A DNA stretch of 64,000 nucleotides from Shewanella glacialipiscicola (GTDB lineage: Bacteria > Pseudomonadota > Gammaproteobacteria > Enterobacterales > Shewanellaceae). Under the pieces are notes generated by a model. It was not told where the DNA came from and searched no databases. It saw nothing but the letters and a program-made list of their open reading frames with translations. A program made the translations under genes and the position numbers. The DNA lies in assembly GCF_023283485.1 (NCBI RefSeq), contig NZ_JAKILU010000008.1, forward strand, positions 78,040 through 142,039, written 5' to 3'. Position 1 is the first letter of the stretch. Every line of letters begins with the position of its first letter. Positions 1 through 8,508 of the stretch are shown piece after piece.

Positions 1-4
1 CCAG

Positions 5-259
5 ATGGCACTACTGATCGACGACAGCTGCATCAACTGCGATATGTGTGAGCCTGAATGCCCTAATCAGGCGATCACGCTCGGTGAGGAGATCTATGAA
101 ATCGATCCTGACCGCTGCACTGAATGCGTTGGCCACTACGATAAGCCCACTTGTGTTTCGGTCTGCCCGATTGATTGTATCGATCCTGATCCTAACCACG
201 TCGAATCCAACGATGAGCTATTAGTCAAATTTGCTGTATTAACGCAAAAAATCGAATAA
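5..259 (+). CDS. yfhL: YfhL-type 2[4Fe-4S] ferredoxin
   Basis: This is an 84-residue ferredoxin with two [4Fe-4S] cluster motifs. The first set of cysteines is C9, C12, C15 and C19. The second is C38, C41, C50 and C54. The eight-residue gap between C41 and C50 is typical of the YfhL / Allochromatium-type ferredoxins. It is a small soluble cytoplasmic electron carrier whose partner cannot be read from the sequence. The ATG is only four bases into the window, so its ribosome binding site and promoter lie outside. A hairpin follows the stop. The ubiquinone genes next door are oriented differently and probably not co-transcribed. Confidence 0.93.
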   Translation: MALLIDDSCINCDMCEPECPNQAITLGEEIYEIDPDRCTECVGHYDKPTCVSVCPIDCIDPDPNHVESNDELLVKFAVLTQKIE

Positions 260-271
260 CAGCATAAACAA

Positions 272-296
272 ACAGCCCTATCAGTGATAAGGCTGT
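272..296 (+). terminator. hairpin after the ferredoxin gene
   Basis: An inverted repeat (ACAGCC...GGCTGT, extended by TATCA/TGATA across one mismatch) sits 12 bases after the ferredoxin stop. There is no real T-run, so it may be a weak terminator or only an mRNA 3' end stabiliser. It also lies downstream of ubiT, which converges on it. Confidence 0.4.
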
Positions 297-330
297 TGCT
301 GAGCGCAATGGTAAATACCAATAACTTACA

Positions 331-864
331 TTAAAAACTCGCTGATTTAGACAGAATGCTCGTTGGTTTAGCTTCGATTTGTAACCGCTCAATGGCTGCG
401 GCTAATTTTTCAACGCTAAGACGAATAGGTGCAGGCATAGAGGCAAACTCTATGCTTAACAAAAGGTTTTTCACTTCAAGTCCTAATTCTGTATCACCTT
501 GAATACTCAGTTTACGTTGAAAAAACAAACTATCTGGATCTTCCTTTGCGGCTGCCACTAAAATCAGCTCTGCCGAATTGGCACTAAAAGTGACCTGAGC
601 ATCAGTTAACGGTCTGACTTGCCATTGACCATCAAAACTCACCTCAAATGCCAGCTTTAAGTCTTCTACGCAAATGGCCACCCATTTATTAGCCAAAAAA
701 TCGAGCTCATCGGTTTGGGTTTGTGGCGCTAATAACACCCCAAGTAATTGGCTGATGGCTTTTGCCTTAAAGCTAAACGGCACCTTAGCAAGGGGGAAGC
801 CTATCAATTTAGGTGTAAATTCAAGAAGTTGCTTTGCTAAATTTGCAGAGAAAACAGCAGACAT
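331..864 (-). CDS. ubiT: SCP2-domain ubiquinone biosynthesis accessory factor UbiT
   Basis: The 177-residue protein has the SCP2 (sterol carrier protein 2) fold region in its middle, roughly residues 30-140, and matches the YhbT/UbiT family. In the known pathway UbiT is the lipid-binding accessory factor of oxygen-independent ubiquinone synthesis and works with the hydroxylases UbiU and UbiV. The gene is divergent from ubiU-ubiV, sharing a 137-bp intergenic region, the usual arrangement. AGGTAAG before the ATG is an acceptable ribosome binding site. The assignment rests on both the domain and the neighbours. An SCP2 domain alone would not separate it from UbiJ, but UbiJ is normally found with ubiE and ubiB. 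Confidence 0.88.
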   Translation of the reverse strand: MSAVFSANLAKQLLEFTPKLIGFPLAKVPFSFKAKAISQLLGVLLAPQTQTDELDFLANKWVAICVEDLKLAFEVSFDGQWQVRPLTDAQVTFSANSAELILVAAAKEDPDSLFFQRKLSIQGDTELGLEVKNLLLSIEFASMPAPIRLSVEKLAAAIERLQIEAKPTSILSKSASF

Positions 865-928
865 GGGCGCTTACCTAGTAAAAATAAATACATATATCGC
901 AGTTTAACGAGATTTTATGATCTTAAAC

Positions 929-970
929 CTGTTTTAAATCAATTCACCGCCATTCAATCTTCCCTAAACT
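929..970 (+). promoter_or_regulatory. candidate FNR/EtrA-activated promoter of ubiUV
   Basis: A 14-bp FNR-like site (CTGTTTTAAATCAA, 929-942) has a perfect right half ATCAA and three of five matches to TTGAT on the left. A -10-like TAAACT lies at 965-970. Counting from that hexamer puts transcription start near 977, so the site centre (935.5) would be at -41.5, the classical spacing for FNR class II activation. E. coli ubiUV is known to be FNR-activated; that this holds here is inference. Confidence 0.45.
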
Positions 971-1001
971 CTGCGACTATCTTTTTATCGGGAGCATCAT
1001 T

Positions 1002-2003
1002 ATGGAACTGTTGTGTCCAGCAGGAAATCTCGCCTCGCTAAAATCGGCTATACAAGCCGGAGCTGACGCTGTGTATTTAGGATTAAAAGACGATACTAAT
1101 GCGCGTTCATTTGCGGGATTAAACTTCACCCCAGACAAATTACAAGAAGCCGCTGAGTTCACTCAAACCCGTGGTAAAAAAATCTTTTTAACTCTCAATA
1201 CCTTCCCTAAGCCGACTGAAGAACACCGCTGGTATCAGGCCATTGATTTAGCTGCAAAACTCGGTATGGATGCCCTAATTGTCGCCGATATTTCCTTACT
1301 CGATTATGCCCATAAACATTATCCGCAACTGCCGCTACATCTTTCGGTACAGGCCAGTGCCACCAATCTTGGCGCACTGAATTTTTATAAAGAAGCGTTC
1401 AATATTGCCCGCGTTGTATTACCAAGGGTGTTATCGATGAAGCAGGTGCGCGATCTTGCTAAGGTGAGCCCTGTTGATCTTGAGGTATTTGCCTTTGGTA
1501 GCCTCTGTATTATGGCCGAGGGCCGCTGTCATCTGTCTTCCTATGTGACGGGGCAATCCCCCAATACGGGCGGCTCATGCTCACCCGCTAAACATGTGCG
1601 CTGGCAAGAGGAAGGCCAAGATAGATTAACCCGCCTCAATGATGTGTTGATTGATAAATCGACCCTTGATGAACAAATGGGCTATCCTGTTGTTTGCAAA
1701 GGTCGATATCTAACAGATGAGCAAGATTCTCCTAGCTATTTACTCGAATCCCCCACCAGCTTAAATACACTCAGTTTGCTCCCTGAGCTCGCCAAAGCAG
1801 GCATTGTGTCGCTTAAAATTGAAGGTCGCCAACGCAGTCCAGCCTATGTTGAGCAAGTCACTAAAGTGTGGCGCCAAGCAATAGACACCTATTTGCACCA
1901 TCCCGATAAGTTTCAAACCCAATCCCACTGGGAGCAAGCCCTTGCTAAGGTCTCTGAAGGCCAAATCACCACACTGGGTGCCTACGAGCGCAACTGGCAA
2001 TAA
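1002..2003 (+). CDS. ubiU: UbiU, U32-family anaerobic ubiquinone hydroxylase subunit
   Basis: The 333-residue protein belongs to peptidase family U32 (YhbU/UbiU). C169, C176, C193 and C232 are all present, the same numbering as the [4Fe-4S] ligands reported for E. coli UbiU. UbiU pairs with UbiV to hydroxylate ubiquinone precursors without oxygen, using prephenate as the oxygen source in the known pathway. GGGAG lies at good spacing before the ATG. ubiV follows after 35 bp and has its own strong ribosome binding site, so the two should be co-transcribed. It sits close to an anaerobic respiration locus, which fits its role of supplying ubiquinone in anoxia. Confidence 0.95.
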   Translation: MELLCPAGNLASLKSAIQAGADAVYLGLKDDTNARSFAGLNFTPDKLQEAAEFTQTRGKKIFLTLNTFPKPTEEHRWYQAIDLAAKLGMDALIVADISLLDYAHKHYPQLPLHLSVQASATNLGALNFYKEAFNIARVVLPRVLSMKQVRDLAKVSPVDLEVFAFGSLCIMAEGRCHLSSYVTGQSPNTGGSCSPAKHVRWQEEGQDRLTRLNDVLIDKSTLDEQMGYPVVCKGRYLTDEQDSPSYLLESPTSLNTLSLLPELAKAGIVSLKIEGRQRSPAYVEQVTKVWRQAIDTYLHHPDKFQTQSHWEQALAKVSEGQITTLGAYERNWQ

Positions 2004-2038
2004 TCGGCAATCACACCTAATGAGAAGAAAGGACACCT

Positions 2039-2920
2039 ATGAACATTTCCCTAGGCCCATTGTTATATTGCTGGCAGAAACAACAGGTATCAGATTTTTA
2101 TCAGCAAGTCGCAGCCAGTAACATTCCGTTAGTTTATCTCGGTGAAGCCGTTTGTAGCCGTAGACGTGAACTCAAATGGGGCGATTATCTTGAGCTTGCG
2201 CAGATGCTCAAACAAGCGGGTAAAGACGTAGTGATTTCGACGCTGGCACTTATTGAAGCGCCATCTGAATATACCGAGCTTAAACGTCAAGTCGATAATG
2301 GAGAGTTTATCATTGAAGCCAACGATATGGCGGCGGTTTATCTGGCCAAAGAACATAAGCTACCTTTCGTGTGCGGTGCGAGTATCAACAATTATAATCG
2401 CGCCAGTTTAGATATTTTAGCGCGCTTTGGTATGCAACGATTTGTCATGCCGATTGAGTTATCTAAGGCATGGCTTAGCCAAGTGATCCAAGATAAACCA
2501 GCGTTTGAAGTAGAAGTCCTCGGGCACGGTTATTTGCCTTTAGCCCATTCAGCCCGCTGTTTTACTGCACGCCATAAGCAACTCACCAAAGACAGCTGCG
2601 AAACCATTTGCCGTCAATACAGCAAAGGGCTGCTCGCGCAAACCCAAGAACAACAGCCACTATTACGCTTAAATGGTATTCAAACTCAATCGGCGGCCTG
2701 CTTAGATTTACGCAGCGAACTCGCCGCCATGACGCAAATGGGAGTCGATGTATTTCGAGTATCGCCCAGTGGCTTAGAGTGCATTGCCAAAGCCAGCGCC
2801 TTAGTCGATAGCATTAACACACCATCAGCGCTTCAGTCTAATACGGTGCCGTTAAGTGCAGAACAATGTAATGGCTATTGGTTTGGAGAGGCGGGATTAA
2901 CCATGCATCACAGTGAATAA
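2039..2920 (+). CDS. ubiV: UbiV, U32-family anaerobic ubiquinone hydroxylase subunit
   Basis: This 293-residue U32-family protein is the second half of the UbiUV heterodimer. The cysteine pattern C39, C174, C187 and C191 matches the E. coli UbiV cluster ligands (C39, C180, C193, C197) after a six-residue shift, so it should carry a [4Fe-4S] cluster. AAGGA precedes the ATG. No intrinsic terminator is obvious after the stop; a hairpin with arms CGCTAA/TTAGCG near 2982-3001 lacks a T-run. The absence of a protease catalytic signature is normal for U32 proteins of this branch. Confidence 0.94.
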   Translation: MNISLGPLLYCWQKQQVSDFYQQVAASNIPLVYLGEAVCSRRRELKWGDYLELAQMLKQAGKDVVISTLALIEAPSEYTELKRQVDNGEFIIEANDMAAVYLAKEHKLPFVCGASINNYNRASLDILARFGMQRFVMPIELSKAWLSQVIQDKPAFEVEVLGHGYLPLAHSARCFTARHKQLTKDSCETICRQYSKGLLAQTQEQQPLLRLNGIQTQSAACLDLRSELAAMTQMGVDVFRVSPSGLECIAKASALVDSINTPSALQSNTVPLSAEQCNGYWFGEAGLTMHHSE

Positions 2921-3046
2921 ACCATGTTTCCAGTAAAAAAATCATGCCGCTATCAAAGGACAATATTGAAGTAATGGATACGCTAAACAGGCTATTAGCG
3001 CAAAGTTGCTGATCGTATAGAGTATAAATAGAAGAGAGAGGCAGGG

Positions 3047-3748
3047 TTACGATCTAAGCTTGGTCCTTAACTGACTGAACAATAAGACGCTTGTCCAACT
3101 TAATAAACTCCCCAGCCCTATCCATTCCAATAGGGCTGGCCACCACAAACGTGGACGGGGTAACTGCATCACCATCTCTTGATAAAATGGCCTATCACCC
3201 TCGGTTAGGCCTAACTGTAATTGCGGTGCATATAAAAATGTCATCATACTGCACAATACGATCAGAGCCAGTAACCCTGTCCAACGGCTAAACTGAGACT
3301 GACCAAAACAAATTAAACTTAAGTGTAAAAATGCACTTAAGCTCCCTAAGTAAAAAAACCATTTCAGCCCCAAAACATGTAAGTGGTACACGTTTACCGG
3401 AAATAATCCCATACATGCCAGAGCCAAAAACGTTAATGCCAAACAAATAAAGAAGGGCGATTCCCATGACGAGCTCAAGTGCGGTAAGGAAGATAAGCAA
3501 TATAAAACCACGCTTAAACTGCCAAAAAACAAGCCACCGTTAAGGATAACAGCCAAAGAGGAATGACCGTAAGTGCCTAATTCACTTAAGGTATGATTTA
3601 AAAAATTGAAGCCCTGCGATTCCGAACCCGCAAACCCCAAAACCCCAACAATAATCCCGACTAGCAGCCCATAAATCCCCATAAACCCAAATTTAATGGC
3701 TAATGTTGAGGCGCCTTTTGTCGTCATCTGCTCTACTTTATCAATCAT
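3047..3748 (-). CDS. DUF998-like multipass membrane protein
   Basis: The roughly 230-residue protein is dominated by about six hydrophobic segments, with the first near residues 20-45 and the last near 205-225. The stretch around residues 48-62 (LNHTLSELGTYG) resembles the DUF998 family, whose function is unknown. The start is uncertain. The ATG at 3748 has no visible ribosome binding site, while an in-frame ATG at 3727 is preceded by AGAG. It stands alone: ubiV converges on it and the gene upstream is separated by a long AT-rich spacer. Confidence 0.7.
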   Translation of the reverse strand: MIDKVEQMTTKGASTLAIKFGFMGIYGLLVGIIVGVLGFAGSESQGFNFLNHTLSELGTYGHSSLAVILNGGLFFGSLSVVLYCLSSLPHLSSSWESPFFICLALTFLALACMGLFPVNVYHLHVLGLKWFFYLGSLSAFLHLSLICFGQSQFSRWTGLLALIVLCSMMTFLYAPQLQLGLTEGDRPFYQEMVMQLPRPRLWWPALLEWIGLGSLLSWTSVLLFSQLRTKLRS

Positions 3749-4443
3749 GAATACGGAAGTTAGATAACAATATGACTAAGTTACATGTAAATAAGAAGAT
3801 TTAAAGCGGCGGACATCCTGTTTATGAATAAAAATTTTTACTTTCTTCATTATTAACGACTTTTTAGTCAGGCCATCTAGCGGAAGCGTTGCTTGCAACA
3901 ACCTCTTTATATACATAAAGACTAAAATCTTTTACGCATAAAAATGTACCCTATACGCCAAAGTATGTTGAATATCACGGCAATATCCATAAACCATCCT
4001 AAACATGGCCCTTCAACCATAAATATCGGATTAGCAGACAGTAATCGAGCAATAACCCAACAAATACTGCTACTAGGCCATATTACGGGCGTTTTTCTGT
4101 TCAAAAAAAGCTGGCACATGGCTTCAATAAAAAAATATAACATCATAAAAGCACTTCGATAACAATTTGAGCCAACCCATTGTTTTAAATAATTTATAAA
4201 CCTCTACACTTAAAAGTACTGCATAAATATCATCAACAACTTAAGCAAAATAACTATGCTGTTTTGCTGCTTATATCAAACTAACTAGCGAATCGTTTTA
4301 CATAGCAAGGCTAAGCGAGTAATCTTCCCCTTCTCATTTTTGAGTTGAATTTAAATGCATCTAAGTGGACAGTAAAAACCTGCTAGATATGGCTAAAAAT
4401 TTCAAATTTATCATGTACGACTCGTACTTTAAGGTGTACAAAA
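3749..4443. other. AT-rich intergenic region with one doubtful small ORF
   Basis: This 695-bp stretch separates the DUF998-like gene from the permease gene. It is AT-rich and has no repeat or RNA gene that I recognise. The only coding candidate is the small minus-strand ORF at 3922-4146. The right part, 4170-4430, must contain the permease promoter, but no -35/-10 pair stands out. Confidence 0.5.
3922..4146 (-). CDS. possible small membrane protein
   Basis: A 74-codon frame encodes a hydrophobic polypeptide with two likely membrane segments (about residues 1-35 and 45-68) and a basic C-terminus ending RKRF, a plausible topology for a small inner-membrane protein. The upstream sequence has only a weak GAAG for a ribosome binding site. 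A similar-sized frame exists on the other strand. I do not recognise the protein, and the case rests only on hydrophobicity and length, so it may not be a gene. Confidence 0.3.
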   Translation of the reverse strand: MMLYFFIEAMCQLFLNRKTPVIWPSSSICWVIARLLSANPIFMVEGPCLGWFMDIAVIFNILWRIGYIFMRKRF

Positions 4444-5802
4444 TTGGCTACTGAAAATAAAAACCGCAATATAAAGACGATACTCACCTTTATCGTCCCT
4501 TCGTTGATCGGCCTGTTATTATTTATGACACCTATCAGCTATAACGATGCGATTACTATTCCTATCGCGATCATTTCTAAAGCATTACAAAGCGCATTAA
4601 GCGGTGTATTAACCCTGATAGTGACCATTATTGTGGTGGCAATGGCGCTGGCATCTTTACTGTCAAAAGTACTTAAACCCAAGTTTGTGACTCAGAGTCA
4701 CTTCCTAAATGGCTTATTAAATGTCAGTCCTTTATGGTTGACGGCACGTATCGTAGGTGCAGTATTTATCGTACTGACTTACTTAGGCTTAGGCCCAGAG
4801 GTGATTAACTCATCAAGCACTGGGGCTTTAGTCTTAAACGATTTACTACCGGTATTATTTTCGGTATTTATCTTTGCCGGCATGTTACTGCCACTACTGC
4901 TTAATTTTGGCCTACTTGAACTATTTGGCACACTGCTAACTAAAATCATGCGTCCAGTATTTAATCTACCGGGTCGTAGCGCCATCGACTGTATGGCATC
5001 CTGGTTAGGTGATGGCAGTGTCGGGATTTTACTAACCAGTAAACAATATGAAGCACGCTTTTATACCCAAAGAGAAGCCGCCGTTATCGGCACCACGTTC
5101 TCGGCGGTATCGATTACCTTCAGCTTAGTGGTTATCTCGCAGGTTAAGTTAGAGCACATGTTTGTGCCCTTCTATTTAACAGTATGTTTAGCCGGTTTTG
5201 CTGCAGCAGTGATTGTGCCTAAGTTGCCACCACTGTCGTGGAAGAAAGACAACTACATCGACGATACGCCACGTACGCCAGATGATGAGCTGATCCCCGC
5301 TGGACACAGCGCGTTATCTTGGGGTTTTGATAAAGCCTTAGAGAAAGCGGCCAACGCTGGTGGCATCAAAGCCGTTTTAAATGAAGGGATTAAAAACGTT
5401 CTCGATATGGTGTTTGGTATTCTTCCCGTGGTCATGGCCATTGGTACCATGGCGCTGATTATTGCCGAGCACACACCTATCTTTAACTATCTCGGCATGC
5501 CATTTATTCCATTACTGGAATTACTGCATATTCCAGAAGCCACTGAAGCTTCTAAAACGATTGTCGTCGGTTTTGCGGATATGTTTATTCCGTCAATTCT
5601 TGCCAGCTCGATTGAATCGGATATGACCCGCTTCGTGATTGCAGCTTTATCGGTAACTCAATTGATTTACATGAGTGAAGTAGGCGCACTACTTATTGGT
5701 AGTAAAATCCCAGTAAACTTTGTTGAGCTGTTCGTGGTGTTTATTCTACGGACTTTAGTCACACTGCCAGTTATCGCGGGTGTAGCGCATTTACTCTTTT
5801 AA
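4444..5802 (+). CDS. YjiH-family permease, nucleoside-recognition (Gate) domain
   Basis: The 452-residue polytopic membrane protein starts at a TTG, supported by AAGGTG seven bases upstream. It has about ten hydrophobic segments, a cytoplasmic-looking hydrophilic loop near residues 265-300, and the two Gate-domain blocks typical of YjiH proteins. The family is related to nucleoside transporters and to spore maturation proteins, but its substrate is not established. It is monocistronic, with a strong bidirectional terminator 68 bp after the stop. Transport of a purine or nucleoside would fit the nearby purine permease, but that is only suggestive. Confidence 0.85.
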   Translation: MATENKNRNIKTILTFIVPSLIGLLLFMTPISYNDAITIPIAIISKALQSALSGVLTLIVTIIVVAMALASLLSKVLKPKFVTQSHFLNGLLNVSPLWLTARIVGAVFIVLTYLGLGPEVINSSSTGALVLNDLLPVLFSVFIFAGMLLPLLLNFGLLELFGTLLTKIMRPVFNLPGRSAIDCMASWLGDGSVGILLTSKQYEARFYTQREAAVIGTTFSAVSITFSLVVISQVKLEHMFVPFYLTVCLAGFAAAVIVPKLPPLSWKKDNYIDDTPRTPDDELIPAGHSALSWGFDKALEKAANAGGIKAVLNEGIKNVLDMVFGILPVVMAIGTMALIIAEHTPIFNYLGMPFIPLLELLHIPEATEASKTIVVGFADMFIPSILASSIESDMTRFVIAALSVTQLIYMSEVGALLIGSKIPVNFVELFVVFILRTLVTLPVIAGVAHLLF

Positions 5803-6205
5803 TGCTCCGCTAATGTAAGTCCAATACGTCAAATCAACATTAGCAGATAGCCATAAAAACCATTAAAAAAGGAGCCCATTCTACTGGGCTCCTTTTTTAT
5901 GTTTACGTTTCAAGACTCATCATACTCAATGCCTATCGTCTTTGAGGTACATAGCGTACTTATCTATCGACCAACGCTGCCACATTAGTGCACCATTATT
6001 TCTAACAAAAACCATCATGACCTTATTGAACCCGACACTGAAAGTCGCACGGCTACTGAATAGGCACATAATTTGGAGTAATGAGCATTAAGTTAATAGT
6101 TTGTAATGGGGTTAGCTAATTAACTAGCACTCTGTTATAAGTAGCTGTAATGAAGCGAATTAAATCAATCAGCCTTAGGGCGGATAAGTTATGGAGGGGA
6201 GTATT
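5803..6205. other. intergenic region between permease and CBS gene
   Basis: This 403-bp non-coding stretch contains the strong terminator at 5871-5898 and then about 300 bp leading to the CBS-domain gene. Apart from the terminator and the GGAGGGG ribosome binding site at 6193-6199, I see no operator, repeat or small gene. Confidence 0.6.
5871..5898 (+). terminator. bidirectional rho-independent terminator
   Basis: Perfect 8-bp stem GGAGCCCA/TGGGCTCC with a six-base loop, flanked by six A on the left and six T on the right. It ends the YjiH-type permease transcript. Confidence 0.92.
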
Positions 6206-6637
6206 ATGTCGATTGTTGTCGCCGATATTATGAGCACCCGTATCGTCACGATAGAAATGGACGATCGCCTCAATGTGGTAAAAGATATATTCGAACAAGC
6301 AAATTTCCATCACTTATTAGTGGTTGATAATAACAAACTGGAAGGAGTACTTTCAGAGCGAGATCTATTACGTGCCATTAGCCCTCATATTGGCAGTATC
6401 GGCGAGACAGTTAAGGACTTAGAAACCTTACAAAAACGCGTGCATCAGGTTATGGCTCGAAACCCCATCACCGTTGCCCCAAATGTGTGCTTAGACACCG
6501 CCGCCCATCTTATTTTAGACCATCATGTTGGGTGCTTACCGGTACTCGATAATGGCCGCTTAGTGGGTATCGTTACTTGGAAAGACTTACTTCGAGCTTA
6601 TTCAGAACATCTTTCATTGGCAGAAAGCGAGTGCTAA
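6206..6637 (+). CDS. two-CBS-domain protein
   Basis: The protein is 143 residues from the ATG at 6206. An upstream in-frame ATG at 6191 overlaps the strong GGAGGGG ribosome binding site, so 6206 is the better start. It consists of two CBS motifs (about residues 1-60 and 80-135) and nothing else. Stand-alone CBS pairs bind adenosyl nucleotides such as AMP, ATP or SAM and act as regulatory modules. No enzyme domain is attached, so the partner is unknown. A terminator follows, so it is monocistronic. Confidence 0.88.
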   Translation: MSIVVADIMSTRIVTIEMDDRLNVVKDIFEQANFHHLLVVDNNKLEGVLSERDLLRAISPHIGSIGETVKDLETLQKRVHQVMARNPITVAPNVCLDTAAHLILDHHVGCLPVLDNGRLVGIVTWKDLLRAYSEHLSLAESEC

Positions 6638-6658
6638 GTCAGTTAGTACTCGCTTTTT
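6626..6658 (+). terminator. rho-independent terminator of the CBS gene
   Basis: Stem AGCGAGT.CTAA with TTAG.ACTCGCT (one mismatch) followed by five T. It overlaps the last codons of the CBS gene and lies between that gene and the convergent purine permease. Confidence 0.8.
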
Positions 6659-6676
6659 AGCATAACGTTTGAGTAT

Positions 6677-8029
6677 TTAAATTGCCCAACCACCCATATA
6701 AAACACCACTAAACCTAGGGTAATTGCTAACACGCCTACTTTTAGTTTGCGCCACTCACCGCTACAAATACGACCCACCACCAGCGTGACAAAACCCAAC
6801 ATAATACCGGTGACGATATTACAACTTAAAATAATAAATACAGCGCAGGTTAAGCCTGCCATGGCATCGACTTTATCGTTAAAGTCGAGTTTTGCTACAT
6901 TACTCAGCATCAATAGTCCCACATACATCAACGCTGGCGCTGTCGCATAAGCTGGCACTAAATAGCTTAACGGTGCTAGAAACATCATCAATAAAAACAG
7001 TACGCCAACAATCGTCGCCGTTAACCCCGTTTTACCACCCGCAGCAGTACCCGCCGCCGACTCGATATATACCGCCGCCGGTGCGCCGCCAACCAAGCCA
7101 GCCACCATGCTGCTAACAGAATCTGAGGTTAAGGCTCTGCCACCGCCGACAATATTGTCATCTTTATCAAGTAGATTTGCTTGCCCTGCCACGGCGCGGA
7201 TAGTCCCTGTGGCATCAAAAATCGCCGTCATAACTAATGCGAGCACGATAGGCAATACCACAGGATTAAAAGCGCCCATAATATCAAGCTGACCAATCAG
7301 GGAATGTTCAGAGGTTAAGTCGGGTAAGGCAAACAAACCTTGGTATTTAACGCTCGGGTCAAACACTAAGCCAAATAGCGACAACACAATAATCACGAGT
7401 AAAATCCCACCAGGTACGCCGCGACGTTCTAAACCGATAGTCGCCGCCAAACCTAAAACAGTCGCGATAACAGGTAAGCTATTAATATCACCTAACTTCA
7501 CCGGTAAACCCGCACTATTAGCCACAATCAACTGCACGCTATTAGTGGCAATCAAGAGTAAAAACAAGCCAATACCGATACCTGTACCATGGGCTATCCC
7601 CTTGGGCAAATTAGCCAGTACCCATTGGCGAATCCCCGTCACACTCACTAATGTGAACATCACCCCCATCAAGAAGATGGCGCCTAATGTGACCGGAATC
7701 GACATGCCCTGACCGAGCACTAAACTAAAAGCAGTAAAGGCCGTCAGCGAAATAGCGCAACCAATGGCCATAGGTAAATTAGCCCATAAGCCCATCAGCA
7801 ATGAACCAAAGGCCGCGATTAAACAGGTAGCAATAAACACAGCGCCAGGATCAAACCCCGCTTGGCCTAGCATGTTTGGCACCACAATGACGGAGTAAAC
7901 CATCGCCAAAAAAGTGGTCAATCCCGCAATCACTTCTTGGCGAACACTACTGCCACGTTGTTGGATAGAAAAATAACGGTCCAGAAACGAACCAGAGGGT
8001 ACGGCTGTTGAACTCAATTGCTCAGACAT
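6677..8029 (-). CDS. NCS2 (AzgA-type) purine permease
   Basis: The 450-residue protein has about 12-14 hydrophobic segments and the N-terminal region typical of the AzgA/GhxP branch of the NCS2 family (a [12 protein letters not shown] motif in the first membrane segment and the NLPMAIG motif near residue 85). These proteins import adenine, guanine or hypoxanthine by proton symport across the inner membrane. The exact base preference cannot be read from the sequence. The ATG is preceded by AGGT at slightly long spacing. The leader (8030-8340) is long and partly self-complementary, but I could not match it to a purine riboswitch. Confidence 0.88.
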   Translation of the reverse strand: MSEQLSSTAVPSGSFLDRYFSIQQRGSSVRQEVIAGLTTFLAMVYSVIVVPNMLGQAGFDPGAVFIATCLIAAFGSLLMGLWANLPMAIGCAISLTAFTAFSLVLGQGMSIPVTLGAIFLMGVMFTLVSVTGIRQWVLANLPKGIAHGTGIGIGLFLLLIATNSVQLIVANSAGLPVKLGDINSLPVIATVLGLAATIGLERRGVPGGILLVIIVLSLFGLVFDPSVKYQGLFALPDLTSEHSLIGQLDIMGAFNPVVLPIVLALVMTAIFDATGTIRAVAGQANLLDKDDNIVGGGRALTSDSVSSMVAGLVGGAPAAVYIESAAGTAAGGKTGLTATIVGVLFLLMMFLAPLSYLVPAYATAPALMYVGLLMLSNVAKLDFNDKVDAMAGLTCAVFIILSCNIVTGIMLGFVTLVVGRICSGEWRKLKVGVLAITLGLVVFYMGGWAI

Positions 8030-8508
8030 AATAGGGTTATACCTTGTGATCTCTTAAAATAGGGTCGATACCAATTGGCTTAAAATGCAATTGACGACAC
8101 GGACTGCGGCAGATTAGAGCCCTAAATCTCAGTAAGACTTAGGTGAGAGATCCATATCATTTTCCTATTATGGGAAAAATCCATGATCTGCAAGCTGTAT
8201 GCTTTTCGAGAGTTAACCGTAGTTAAGCTAATAAACACAGCCGTTGTTGGCCGCGGATAATACGGGAAAAAACCGAAAAAAGCTAAGGCACAACAGAGAC
8301 TTTGGTAAATAATTAGCAGTAAAAACAGAACTCTGTTGTTTGAAAAAACAACCTAGATGAAAGTTATCACCAACAATAAATCGTCATTACAAATTTTCAT
8401 AATCTTTCATATTTTATCAAATCTCGTTCATGCCTACACGCAAGCCTATTCACACCTACACTTTATAGTAACCCTATCAAAAATCGCTTTCGATCGGAGA
8501 CTATCCCA
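8030..8508. other. divergent regulatory region: purine permease and torECAD
   Basis: This 479-bp region separates the divergent permease and tor operons. The left part is the permease leader; on the minus strand, near 8107-8155, it can fold into a hairpin with arms like CCTAA/TTAGG. A 9-bp perfect inverted repeat (ACAACAGAG/CTCTGTTGT) lies at 8290-8298 and 8331-8339. The right part holds three TTCAT-type repeats resembling TorR boxes and a -10-like TATAGT at 8464-8469. Confidence 0.6.
8394..8433 (+). promoter_or_regulatory. candidate TorR boxes upstream of torE
   Basis: Three direct repeats of TTCAT(A/G) start at 8396, 8406 and 8427, spaced 10 and 21 bp, so all would face the same side of the helix. 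They resemble the E. coli tor box CTGTTCATAT. A -10-like TATAGT follows at 8464-8469. Position, spacing and the TorR gene in the same locus support a TorR-activated torECAD promoter. Binding itself is inference. Confidence 0.55.

Noticed and set aside
8107..8180. Purine riboswitch before the AzgA-type permease
   Set aside because: Only a loop-like block (AATGATATGG) matches; the conserved TTTCTACC and TGACTA joining segments are absent and the expected three-way junction does not form.
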